Below are positions 37,530 through 47,208 of a stretch of 64,000 bases of DNA, one piece after another (positions within the stretch are counted from its first letter, which is position 1; each line of letters opens with the position of its first letter). The stretch lies in the NCBI GenBank assembly GCA_027603945.1, contig JADIIU010000059.1, positions 1-64,000 of the forward strand. The letters are read 5' to 3'. Made by a program: the position numbers and the translations under genes. This stretch comes from Terramyces sp. JEL0728 (lineage: Eukaryota; Chytridiomycota; Chytridiomycetes; Rhizophydiales; Terramycetaceae). The notes under the pieces are model-generated. The model had not been told where the DNA came from and searched no databases. It worked only from the letters and a program-made list of their open reading frames with translations.

Positions 37530-37779
37530 TTAGACATAATCAAATCGTTTCTCCCATAACCCGGCCCTCTCGGTCTCTGCTGTGATTTCCCTTTCTTTAG
37601 TCTAAAAAATTTCATCAATGGTTAGTAAAGGATACCTTTAGTTTTTGAACCAATCCTTGACTTTTCCTAGAGTACTTTGGGAGAATATATGAAGGAAGCT
37701 TTTGGAAATGGGTTGCGTATTTGGCTCCTCTTACAATAATTTGTGGTTGAAATGTCAGGCTGCCAAGTATTCCAAACAT
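37530..37779 (-). CDS. Small mitochondrial-like basic protein
   Basis: 71 aa after removal of a 34-nt intron (37602-37635), the longest intron in the window; the spliced length is a multiple of three. The N-terminus (MFGILGSLTFQPQIIVRGAK) looks like a mitochondrial presequence. The body is basic (PKYSRKSQGLVQKLKTKERE) and the end reads AGLWEKRFDYV. This fits a mitochondrial ribosomal or assembly factor, but no family is assigned. ATG 37779 is 27 bp from the divergent remodeler start. Confidence 0.6.
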
Positions 37780-37806
37780 TTTTGTTGAAAAAAAATTAAA
37801 GATCAA
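37780..37806. promoter_or_regulatory. 27-bp bidirectional start region
   Basis: Divergent start codons of the small mitochondrial-like gene (minus) and the Fun30-like remodeler (plus) are 27 bp apart. The spacer carries TTTTTGTTG followed by an A-run of eight, the same T-then-A layout as the 24262 and 31627 spacers. Confidence 0.5.
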
Positions 37807-40380
37807 ATGTTTTCGTCACCAAACAATAAACCAATTATCATTATACCAGAAACGCCGATCGTAGAAACCAAAAAGATCGCAAAGCCTAATAGAGTCCCTC
37901 TATTTGCAGAATATGAGCAATCGCTAATTTCCGCTTCGAAATTATTTGAGGATGTGTATGGAGATTCAGACGTGCCCAAAAGAGATGCTGATATCCTCAA
38001 TACCTCATCCAAAAAAAATACAACAGTGCACGATGGAGAAGACGAAAACATATTTTTGTTAACAGATTACAACTTCAAGTGCAAGGACACGCAGCAAGGA
38101 AGCTCTTCAGATGTGATCTTTGTCGACGACCAAATCGCCCAGATTGATTCAGACAAAGAGGTCCCAAAGAAACGGAGGAAGCTTGTCCGCAAAGATCAAT
38201 TGAAATCTCAAGAAAGCCAAGGAATTTCCAGCAGTGTAAAATCAACACCTGAAGAGAAAGACGATATTGAAATTATTGAAGAGATATCAAAAGTCAGTGT
38301 TGTTCAAGACAGCGATGAAGACCAAATCAATGAGCATATTGGAAGTATAATCACCAAGCTGCTAAATACAGAAAGTTTGGCAAATATCCAGGAGTCATTA
38401 CTATGCAGTGAATCGCAGGCACAGTATATCATCAATCATAGACCTCAAAATAGTTATCTGGATTGGCTGGAAGTAACGGATAAAGGGGTGAAAAAGCTAA
38501 TTACTAAACATTATACCAAGCTGATTGAGTTTCAGAGTGTTGAAGATATCTTTATTCACTGTGACGATGTCAGTCAAGAGATCAGTGGGATTTTGGAGTC
38601 TTGGAATGCAAAGACCTCTGCTTCCAAGTACCCTTGCTTGCAGGCACAACCTGATTTTGTCACAAAAGAGTTTAGTTTATTTTCCTATCAATTAATAGGA
38701 GTTAGTTGGTTGTACTTGCTTTATACGAAAGGTTTAGGTGGTATCCTCGCTGGTAATCAATTGCTAATCCAGGTTGATTCGTTTTAATTTAGATGAAATG
38801 GGACTAGGAAAAAGTTGTCAAATCGTTACATTTCTAGGGCTACTTAAATCCAAAGGCGAAGGTGGTTTGAATTTAATTATTGTCCCTGCAACTGTTTTGG
38901 GTATGTGTCGGCTAATTAAGATAACTGGGTTAGAGAGCTCAATATGTGGGTTCCTACGTTAAATGTGATCGCTTATACCGGAGACCAGAACGAGCGGAGA
39001 GACTGGCAATTGTATATTATGGAAAATCAGGATCTTGATGTAATAGTAACGACTTACAATCAAGCGTCGGGAACTATGGATAGAAGATTTTTGCGGTCTC
39101 TCAAATGTAAAACTTTAATCTTGGATGAAGGACGTAACTTTTGCTAATATAGATATGATCAAGAATTCGTCATCTCAGAGGGCAGTCCATTTAAAAAATT
39201 TGAATATTCCATTCAGATTGCTATTAACTGGCACTCCACTTCAAAACAACCTGAAAGAATTACTTGCGCTCCTTACTTTTATCATGCCAGAATTGTTTGG
39301 ACCATGTTTTGATCAGTTGTCGATAATATTTGATGACCAAAAGAGTAAATCGTACAGGGACGTGATTTCCAAGCTCCAAATTGAAAGGGCAAAGAAAATG
39401 ATGTCGCCATTTATACTTCAGAGACTTAAACAAGATGTACAGAGCAGCTTACCCCCCAAAATCCATAAAACAGAGTATTGTATACGTAATTCTGTTCAAA
39501 CTGAAATGTATGAGGTAAATTTCTTGTTGACGATAGAGAGTATTGCGATCTTCCAAGGATTCCTGTCAGAAATTGTCAAACGTGCTGATGGAATTGCGCA
39601 AGTTATCAAACCATCAGCTGCTGCTTAGGCATCATTATCAAGACAATACACTGAAGGCTATAGCGAAAACTCTCATGTCTGTAATTATTTATAACGATAG
39701 GAAATTGATTTCTTTGATAGTAACGAAGTTTATATCTTTGAAGATCTGCAAGTGATGAATGATTTTGAAATACACAAGCTATGTCGCAAATATTTGAAAA
39801 CCAAAAAGTACCAACTCGACGAAAACCACTGGATGGATTCTGGCAAGATTTCCTGCTTGTCAGAACTGTTGAAAACTTTGAAAAGACAAGGGGATAGGGT
39901 TTTATTATTCAGCCAGTTTGTAATTATGTTGGATATCTTGGAACTGGTTCTGGATACTCTTGGGATCAAATTCCTTCGGCTAGATGGATCGACCCCGAGT
40001 GGAGACCGCATACAGCTAATTGACAGTTACAACAAGACTCCAGAAATCACTGTGTTTTTACTGTCTACAAAGGCGTGTGGTCTCGGAATCAATCTGACTT
40101 CGGCCAATGTTGTCATTCTTTATGATATGGATTTCAACCCACATAACGATATACAAGTAAGTCTTTTTAATCCCAGGCCGAAGATCGAGCACACAGACTT
40201 GGACAGACTAGACCCGTCACCATTTACAGATTGATTTTGAAAGATACAGTTGAAGAGCATATTTTGAACCTAGTAAATTCCAAGCTGTTGCTGAACGGGA
40301 AACTTAAAGAAAAGGATTCGTCAAAGCTGATTGAGTCTGGGCTGATGGATATTATCCAACATGATATTGAAAATATATAA
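37807..40380 (+). CDS. SNF2-family chromatin remodeler, Fun30/SMARCAD1 type
   Basis: ATP-dependent nucleosome remodeler active in heterochromatin and DNA-end resection. About 810 aa. The N-terminal about 290 residues are acidic and disordered with a basic KKRRKLVRK patch. The ATPase has [25 protein letters not shown] (Walker A), [21 protein letters not shown] (DEAH-like), [24 protein letters not shown] and [11 protein letters not shown]. Introns: a 40-nt double unit at 38753-38792, then 38901-38920, 39134-39152, 39515-39536, 39681-39700, 40157-40176. Assignment to Fun30 rests on the DEGH box and overall layout. Confidence 0.92.
38753..38792 (+). other. Two abutting 20-nt introns inside the SNF2 gene
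   Basis: Between GGILA and DEMGLGK the genomic DNA carries GTAATCAATTGCTAATCCAG directly followed by GTTGATTCGTTTTAATTTAG. Each unit alone has GT, a TAAT-type branch point and AG at standard 20-nt size. Removing both restores the Walker A segment exactly. This could be one 40-nt intron or two introns with a zero-length exon spliced stepwise. Confidence 0.75.
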
Positions 40381-40434
40381 TATAACTAATAATACCGATC
40401 GATTAGCATCTATTCTGCTACGAGATCTTCAACA

Positions 40435-40539
40435 ATGGAATCGAGAGCTAAAGCAAAGGAGTACTTGCCTTTGAAATATACAAGGTACCAAGTAATATTT
40501 TTGGTTTTCATCTTTGCAGCTTTCGAAATAGTACAGTAA
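40435..40539 (+). CDS. Possible small membrane protein, interrupted or mis-spliced
   Basis: A 34-codon frame starts at 40435 (MESRAKAKEYLPLKYTRYQV followed by a hydrophobic run) and ends at TAA 40537-40539. The same frame continues beyond that TAA as IYHIYPLALGDEIGKTVGH to a second TAA at 40597. No 19-25 nt intron removes the first stop. It may be a real one-helix protein with an unseen splice, a readthrough case, or a chance frame. Confidence 0.35.
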   Translation: MESRAKAKEYLPLKYTRYQVIFLVFIFAAFEIVQ

Positions 40540-40633
40540 ATATACCATATTTATCCACTTGCTCTCGGTGACGAGATTGGTAAAACTGTGGGACACTAAT
40601 TAAAAACTAACATAAACTTTATCAAGTAAATAG

Positions 40634-41242
40634 CTATGCAAAAATATATGCAAATCCCATCAACACAAAGCCAAGGATTCCAGAAACGCTGATGGTTTCG
40701 CCGGCATTCTGGCTACTAGATCCAGTGCCAGATCCGGTAGTTCCATTTGATGAGCCAGTAGTCCCGTTAGTAGAGCCAGTGGTTCCATTAGCACTGGTGG
40801 CATTCGGTACTACAGCTGCTCCAATCTGACCAAGAACCGACGACTCGCCAGCATTGTCAGTACCGCACGAGTATTTAGCGTGGCAATTTGCACTGCAGGT
40901 TGCAATGTTTTGAGACCCAACGCAAGCATTTACACAGTTTAGATCTTCAGCTTGGCATTCATAGAATTGAACAGGCATCGCATGAAAGTTGAGGGTTGGT
41001 GCAACGCCTTTAGGAAGCGGTAGACCGGTTTTTGGATCTACTACTGCACCATTTGATGGATTGCATTGGCATTGAAAGAACATTGTATTTGGATCACAAC
41101 TATTTGCTAATACTGAAGTAAAACAAGATACCGAGCAATAGGACAGTTGTAAGGCACAGATTCCTTGTTTCGTAACCATATCTTGTTGAGGTAGTGGGTT
41201 AATGGCATTTACCGCTGCAAGTAAAGTTAAAATTGTTGCCAT
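40634..41242 (-). CDS. Cys-rich secreted/GPI-anchored surface protein
   Basis: 202 aa, intronless. N-terminal signal peptide (MATILTLLAAVNA). A central domain has about fourteen cysteines in paired patterns (CSVSCFTS, CQCNP, CVNACVG, CSANCHAKYSC) resembling fungal CFEM-like GPI proteins. A Gly/Thr/Ser stretch with NGTTGS repeats (N-glycosylation sequons) precedes a C-terminal hydrophobic segment (ISVSGILGFVLMGFAYIFA) typical of a GPI signal. Likely at the cell surface. Confidence 0.82.
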   Translation of the reverse strand: MATILTLLAAVNAINPLPQQDMVTKQGICALQLSYCSVSCFTSVLANSCDPNTMFFQCQCNPSNGAVVDPKTGLPLPKGVAPTLNFHAMPVQFYECQAEDLNCVNACVGSQNIATCSANCHAKYSCGTDNAGESSVLGQIGAAVVPNATSANGTTGSTNGTTGSSNGTTGSGTGSSSQNAGETISVSGILGFVLMGFAYIFA

Positions 41243-41497
41243 TTGGGAGAAAATTAAAAAATTAACACAATGGAAACTCAGCAACGAACAATTGCAAGTG
41301 ATATTGGTTTATGCAAATTAATTTATTTAACTTAATTAAACTGGCTAATTTAAAGATAAACGGGATCGAAAGCAATTGTGTTGAACAATCAGATCTAGAT
41401 TAAATGCCGTAGATTCAGTCTAAATAATGAAATAAATATCCAACTGCTGTTATTTAGTATTTCTGGACATTAATTTCCCACACTTTTCTTGATCTCT

Positions 41498-42793
41498 ATG
41501 ATTACCAGAAAGCGAAATTCGAAAAAAAGAAAGAATGAAATCAGTGCTTCATGGTATGTGGGATACGCCGAAGATGAAGAGTCGGTAGCAGCGATCATGA
41601 AGAAATTCAAAGAGCTGGAAGATTTTCAGAACGAATCAAATATCAAAGAGGAAGATGGACTAACCACGGAGCAATTGGAGGAGGTATTCAAAAGAACATC
41701 TGCATTTACATTAAAGTCTGCTCGGTTGGATGAAGAATACAATGCGCTTGAAATATTTAGATATGAGAATGGGATCGATGAGGAATGGAACGAAGAAGAG
41801 TAATCTCCATGTAATTTAGCGACTACCAAATCGCAGATGATGCATTTTGGGATTCATTGCTAGGTCAAAAACCCAAAGGAAAGAGAAAGAAGGAAAAGTC
41901 AGAGAAAGTTGAAAAAGAGAAACCAAGCTTATTAGCAAAATACAAAGTAATGTCTGTTCAAGTGCAAGACCGCACTGGAAATTACTTTTGTTTAAAGAAG
42001 CGTGTCCAGATTGCTGATCCTAATCTTCCAACATATATCAGAATACCTGCTGCCCCACTGTCTCGATCTTGGGCGAGGATAATCCAGCAAAAAAAAGAAA
42101 ACACGCTGCTAAATCATCGTTTAATACATGCAAACATTTTGGAGTATGACTTTGAACAGCTTGGAGACGATTTTCAAGGTAACTGTTGCTTATTCAGCGG
42201 TTTACATGGATCCACCTATTATTCTAGAAGATGAAATACAAAGCCAAGGCCGAATTACCGTTGAGCAATTCGTAAACTTTACTAAATTAGCAAAATTTGA
42301 ATCTTTCCCAGTTGGTTAAATCAGGGTTTCTGTTTATATGGGTAGAAAAGGAACTCTATGTAAGCTCAACTTAACCAAGGCAAAAGTGATTAAAGTAACA
42401 GAAAAATGGGGGTTTCGGTATGTTGAAAATATCGCTTGGGTTAAAAAGAATTTGAATAACACGATTGCTGTTCAGCCCTCTAAATACTTTAATAAGAGCA
42501 AATCTACTTGTTTGATTTTCAGGAAGGCAATTTATATTTAATCTAGGAGGGCGAATTGGAGCTGCGACATCAGAGAAACCCAGATGTGGAGTTTGATTTC
42601 ATTAAACCACCTGCTAATGGTAACTTGTACTCACCTAGACTATCTGAACGAAAGAAAACCAAAGTTTATCTACTCGATCATTGAAACACTGCTGCCTACC
42701 GCTCTAGCTGGCGAAAAACCAAAACTATTGGAGCTGTGGGCAAGGCAAGGAAGTGAGAGGAATCACTGGACTACAGTTGTGAATATACCGTAA
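41498..42793 (+). CDS. MT-A70 family (METTL3/14-like) protein with DPPI in place of DPPW
   Basis: About 392 aa. The N-terminus is Lys/Glu-rich. The MT-A70 fold follows: ANILEYDFEQL, YMDPPI (catalytic-box position, normally DPPW), LVKSGFLFIWVEKE, WGFRYVENIAWVKKN, KSKSTCLIFRKEGELELRHQ and FIYSIIETLLPTA. Introns: 41800-41819, 42179-42197, 42272-42290, 42360-42379, 42527-42546 (GC-AG) and 42620-42638. The family methylates adenosine N6 in RNA or DNA, but the missing Trp makes activity uncertain; METTL14 is a known inactive partner. Stop 8 bp from the converging NDC80 stop. Confidence 0.85.
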
Positions 42794-42801
42794 AAAATTT
42801 A

Positions 42802-44647
42802 TTATAATTCAATAGCTGTCAAGTTATCTAGTTCTTCTTGACACTGTTTTTCAAATTCATTCAAACTATGCGAAACATGCTGTTCAAATGAAAATGAAAC
42901 CGTAAGAGACTTTATGACTTGGGCCATCAACTGTTCTCGCTGTGCGTTGAGGGTTTTAAAGGTCTCTTGATATTTCTTGCTTGCTACTTGTAGTTTTTGC
43001 TGCGAAGAGTACATTACTTGGTGAGCTTCCTTTTTCAATTGTTGGATTTCTCTCTCCATATTTTCCATCTCTTTCGTAGTGTTCATTAAGCCATTACCGA
43101 TTTGTTCTTTTTCTTGATTGTATCTGTCACTCAATAAATGGATCTTTGATTCGATACTTTGAATCTCTTCCCTCTTTTTGATAACATTCCAGTTAAATGA
43201 ATCCAGTTTTTCGGATAGTGCAATGCACTCATCGGTGATTTTAAAGAATGCATTCTTGTAGCTTTCAATCAGGACAAACAATGATGGCTTTGTTAAAAGT
43301 CAAACTACCTTGACCTGCTTTCTTAAGTTAATAGAGACCATAGCATCAACTTTGGATTGCTGAACATCAATCTTTAATTCTTGGGATAGGGCAGAGAATT
43401 TTGGATTGGATCGCCCCAATAAATCCAGTTTGTACAGCAATGAATTGAATTTTTCACAACTCCTTTCCAAAGAATCCATCTTTTTCTGAACAGCGATTTC
43501 CTTGTTCCAGACTGCTTTGTTAATATCATCCAACTGAACGCTTAGCTTTTGCAAGTTCTTTGACAGTTGATCGCGTTCAGCATTCATTCGGTCAACGTCA
43601 GTAGGAGATAATTCTTGGGCATCTACTGTTGCATTCAAATGAGCTCTTTCCGAGGTCAGGTTCTTTACAGTTTCCTCTACAGTCAAGAAAAGTTACCAGA
43701 AGCTTCAAATTCTTGCTGCAAGAATAGCACAGACTCATACAACTTTTGCTTTTTGGCTTCAATATGAGCAATATAGTTTTGAAATTTCTCTTTGTCGGAC
43801 AGCAGCAAACCTTCTTCGCGTTCAAGGAGAGTGAGCGGAGATTCGCTCTTTCTTAGAGTGTTCCATTCCTTTTCCAAAATTTCGTATTCCTTGTTAAGCT
43901 TTTCAATGTCTTTCTTGTTCTTTTCATCTTTACGCTCAAAGTTCTCGAGTAAAGTGCGATCAATGATATCCAAATCATTTGCGCCTGACAACCATAACGA
44001 ATATGCTTTCGTAAGGTATTCGAAAAACATTTTTTCAGCCTGTTCATTTTCATTGAGATCGCTGCTGTCCTCATCTAGATGATCTACACATAAAATCAAC
44101 TCCATCTGCATTAATAATAATTACCATCCAAATTAACATTGCTAAAAGAGTAGGCCAAGCATGAAGCGAGCCAACTGTAAATAAATTTGATTTGGAAATT
44201 TGATCTGCGAACGGATATCTTAATCCTTTCAAAATAACAGGAACTTCCTCTTCGAATTTCTTTTGAAATTCAAAATAAGGATCTAATTGCGCATACAAGA
44301 ATTTGAAAATCGTTTGGAAATCTTTTGAAGTTGGCGGGGTTAATGTTTTTGGAGAAACAGGATGTGGATATCCAGAATTTACAAGAAAAGTGATTAAACG
44401 ATTGATAGCGTTTGCTTGCCACCTATATCAGAGCTGATTACTTTTTGTCTTTGATCGGACGTGGATCCTTTGCTATTTGAGGAGTATTCATCGATAGAGA
44501 CTGTCTCCCATAAATACTTTGACGGCCAGTAATCGAGGAGCGCAATCCCATTGTTGCTCGTCTGTCTAGCCCGTTGATATTCAAGCCTGCGAAAGAGTCT
44601 GCCAGCTGGTTCCTTGCTTTAGCTGGAGCGAGTGATTGTCTGGACAT
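42802..44647 (-). CDS. NDC80: Kinetochore protein NDC80/HEC1
   Basis: Microtubule-binding subunit of the outer-kinetochore Ndc80 complex, about 588 aa. The basic N-terminal tail has repeated Arg-x-Ser sites (MSRQSLA, RRATM, GRQSIYGRQS), likely Aurora B targets. The calponin-homology domain follows (FLVNSGYPHPVSPKTLTPPT, FQTIFKFLYAQLDPYFEFQ, VPVILKGLRYPFADQISKSN, SLHAWPTLLAMLIWM). The rest is long coiled coil. Introns: 44423-44441, 44106-44124, 43677-43696, 43288-43308. Stop fused to AATAAA on the minus strand (42798-42804). Confidence 0.95.
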
Positions 44648-44864
44648 TATTTTTGGACAAATGAAATTTGAAATCGAGAAATAAAAACCACACCACATAC
44701 CCTGGAACTGCACTGATGGCTAGTTTATGTGGTGTGTATAATTACAGTAAGGATGAGGTCTACTTTGCCAGTCTAATCCGAGCTTAGGATTCCCGATCTA
44801 GGGAACTTGAGTTAAATTAAGTTTATTAATTCATCCAAGTAGCTTGAATTTTTTCCAGTAAAAA

Positions 44865-45530
44865 ATGGAAGATGAGTTTGCAAAACCCTTACTCCCAGTA
44901 GCGCAAAAAGCACCTCAGAGAATCCCTCAATCAGGGGAAGAATATCTTGCTCAAGTAAGACAGCAAGCGCAGAAAATACCGGATTGGACATCTTCCAAAA
45001 CAGAAATCCTTGGAAAGACAAACTCAATTTTAAACAACCCCAGAGAATTATTTCAACAGTCCAACAATCCACACAAGATACCAGCAGAGCATTGTCCCTC
45101 GCCAGGTTGGATCAATGAGAGAATACAGGATTTTAAGAAGCTACGCCAGTTACTTTCCACATTCCCAAAGGGCTTAAAACCAAGCATAAAAAATGCTAAC
45201 CAAGAATGGAAAAAACTAATGTACAATGCCAACAAACAACCTTCAATTAGGGCTATTTCTGCGCTGGATCAAAATAGAACAATCAAGCTCCTGGAATGCC
45301 ATTACCAGTGGTATTCAAATTATCAGAAAAATATGGATCAGTGGATATACGCCTTGCTGTTGCGGTGTGATAATCTGCTGGAAGCAGGCGATATCCATAC
45401 CCTTCGAAGGTTGTGTGCGAAAATTAAAGAGCGAAGATTTGGCTTGGAATATGGAAACGAATTTATCGGTTGTACGCTTTTAATTGCAATTATTGCAGAT
45501 TTCTTTGGGCAGAAAGACTTGGCTGATTAA
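44865..45530 (+). CDS. GEMIN2: Gemin2/SIP1 family SMN-complex protein
   Basis: Core assembly factor that loads Sm proteins onto spliceosomal snRNAs. 221 aa with no intron needed. Family marks: PQSGEEYLAQVRQQAQKIPD at residues about 25-44, then helical segments such as RTIKLLECHYQW, QWIYALLLRCDNLLEAGDIH and LRRLCAKIKERR. Short for the family but complete-looking. Stop fused to AATAAA (45528). Presence of a Gemin2 homolog fits heavy reliance on splicing in this genome (inference). Confidence 0.88.
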   Translation: MEDEFAKPLLPVAQKAPQRIPQSGEEYLAQVRQQAQKIPDWTSSKTEILGKTNSILNNPRELFQQSNNPHKIPAEHCPSPGWINERIQDFKKLRQLLSTFPKGLKPSIKNANQEWKKLMYNANKQPSIRAISALDQNRTIKLLECHYQWYSNYQKNMDQWIYALLLRCDNLLEAGDIHTLRRLCAKIKERRFGLEYGNEFIGCTLLIAIIADFFGQKDLAD

Positions 45531-45597
45531 TAAAGAACTCTTTTATAATCCTTTGTGTTATTTCTGATCATTGGGTCAGCGGCAAGTTTAATTTACC

Positions 45598-46038
45598 ATG
45601 CAATCTCTTCGACGTCTCTCTACACTTCGGCCATTCCATCTAGCATTTCCAGTAAAGGATCTTGAAAGAGCAAGACACTTTTACAAGAATGTAATGAAAT
45701 GTCCGCAAGGCCGAGAATCTCTGGATTGGATCGATTTCGATTTCTTTGGACACCAAATAGTCTGCCATAAATCACCAAATACCAAACCAGAATCTAGAAA
45801 CCACGTCGACGGACACCACGTACCAATTCCGCATTTTGGAGTTGTATTGGAATGGGACAAGTTTCATGAATTGGCACAAAACATCAAAGATGGTGGAGTC
45901 AAGTTTGAAATTGAACCTTACTTGAGGTTTGAAGGGAAACCAGGAGAACAAGTAACAATGTTCTTTTACGATTCCGAGGGAAATGCGCTGGAATTCAAGG
46001 CATTTAAACACGACTCAATGTTGTTTGAAACTCAATAA
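45598..46038 (+). CDS. VOC-superfamily (glyoxalase/dioxygenase-like) protein
   Basis: 146 aa, intronless. The start is a likely mitochondrial presequence (MQSLRRLSTLRP). The VOC fold follows: PFHLAFPVKDLERARHFYKN with a candidate metal His, PHFGVVLEW with a second His, and EGNALEFKAF with a Glu ligand. It resembles bacterial VOC proteins annotated as glyoxalase/bleomycin-resistance/dioxygenase. Substrate unknown. Lack of introns would fit bacterial origin, but several eukaryote-type neighbours also lack introns. Confidence 0.8.
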   Translation: MQSLRRLSTLRPFHLAFPVKDLERARHFYKNVMKCPQGRESLDWIDFDFFGHQIVCHKSPNTKPESRNHVDGHHVPIPHFGVVLEWDKFHELAQNIKDGGVKFEIEPYLRFEGKPGEQVTMFFYDSEGNALEFKAFKHDSMLFETQ

Positions 46039-46254
46039 ATAATTGTTGATTTCGAGTAGCGAGTTGCTGCTTGTAACATTGTCCTGAGCCATTCGGCAAC
46101 TCTTTCGTAGCTTCACTCGTCAAATTCAGAGAACAAGCCCAAATTAATAATACCCACGCCTTGGAACCTACTGGGATGGCGATATTGCATGCGTCATAGA
46201 AGATAGTGATGGAACTAGCTGTCTGGCAAAAGGGATATTTATTGAAGATTTAAT

Positions 46255-47208
46255 TTAAAAGATGAAATCAGAAAACATGTCCTGATCATCTTCAGGAATT
46301 GGGCTTGGAGTTTTATGGTCTAAAGAAAACAGAGAGGGGAGGGGATTATCCAACAGCTGCATCAAGTTATTTTGTGCAGCTGTTGGAGGGGAATTGTCAT
46401 TTACAGAAAAAGCTTGTTGGAATTTTGCCCATTGAGCGCCAAAATCCATTGGTTGGCAGGTAACTTCCTCCTCTTTTACATCTGGCATTGCTGGGAATTG
46501 TGATGGCTGGTCATAATAAATTGCGCCTGGATTGTTCATTGCAAGCGGATAGTAGGGAGACTGGATAGCCATTTGAGGTCGTTGATCCAGTGTCATTTGT
46601 GGCATTTGATTAATCTGAGGAGCTGCCATTTGCGGTTGAACCATTTGCGGTTGAGTACCATGAAGTGGAACAAGCATTTGCGGCTGAGTATTGAAAAGAG
46701 GTGTGTTGTTAAACAAGTTGTTGCACACTGATTCAGATTCCTTTGGGCTTGCAGATCCCGCTGTTGGTTTTGGTCTGAACTGCGCAGACAAATGCCCTTC
46801 AACCTTACTTTTTTGGTATTTATTTTGGAACCAAATATCGATGCTCTTTACTGAAATTCCAACTTGTTCTGATAGACTAGTCAATATTTGTTCAGCTGGC
46901 TGGGGGTTCGTTTGATAAGCTTCGTTTAAAATAGAAAGGGTAGCTTCCTTTTTGGACGCCAAAGACTCCAAAGCAGATCTATTTTCCTCCAATTTCAACT
47001 TTTGCCTTCGGTTTTGAAACCAAATTTGGATAGAACGGGAAGAAAGTCCAACGATTTGGGAAAGCATCTCTCTGTAAGCAGCGCATGGCATAGGATCAAG
47101 AGTATATGCTTCCTGCAGAATTGCTAGTTGCTGAATAGAAGTGCGCGGTCTACGTTTTCGAGGCTGTGTTGGTGCAGAGTTATGAATTTGATGTGAAAGA
47201 CTATACAT
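46255..47208 (-). CDS. Protein with two homeodomains and Gln/Pro/Met-rich tail
   Basis: 317 aa, intronless. First homeodomain at residues about 18-75 (RKRRPRTSIQQLAILQEAY ... IQIWFQNRRQKLK) with the canonical WFQNRR recognition helix. A second, diverged homeodomain at about 87-145 ends IDIWFQNKYQKSK. The linker is short. The C-terminal half is rich in Met, Pro and Gln (PQM repeats), suggesting an activation domain, and ends acidic (DDQDMFSDFIF). Transcription factor by inference; targets unknown. Confidence 0.85.
   Translation of the reverse strand: MYSLSHQIHNSAPTQPRKRRPRTSIQQLAILQEAYTLDPMPCAAYREMLSQIVGLSSRSIQIWFQNRRQKLKLEENRSALESLASKKEATLSILNEAYQTNPQPAEQILTSLSEQVGISVKSIDIWFQNKYQKSKVEGHLSAQFRPKPTAGSASPKESESVCNNLFNNTPLFNTQPQMLVPLHGTQPQMVQPQMAAPQINQMPQMTLDQRPQMAIQSPYYPLAMNNPGAIYYDQPSQFPAMPDVKEEEVTCQPMDFGAQWAKFQQAFSVNDNSPPTAAQNNLMQLLDNPLPSLFSLDHKTPSPIPEDDQDMFSDFIF

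Noticed and set aside
38753..38792. In-frame exon between the two SNF2 intron units
   Set aside because: The units abut with zero bases between them, so no micro-exon exists.
41489..42793. MT-A70 gene split into three separate short genes
   Set aside because: Six short introns join the frames into one 392-residue family member with motifs in the right order.
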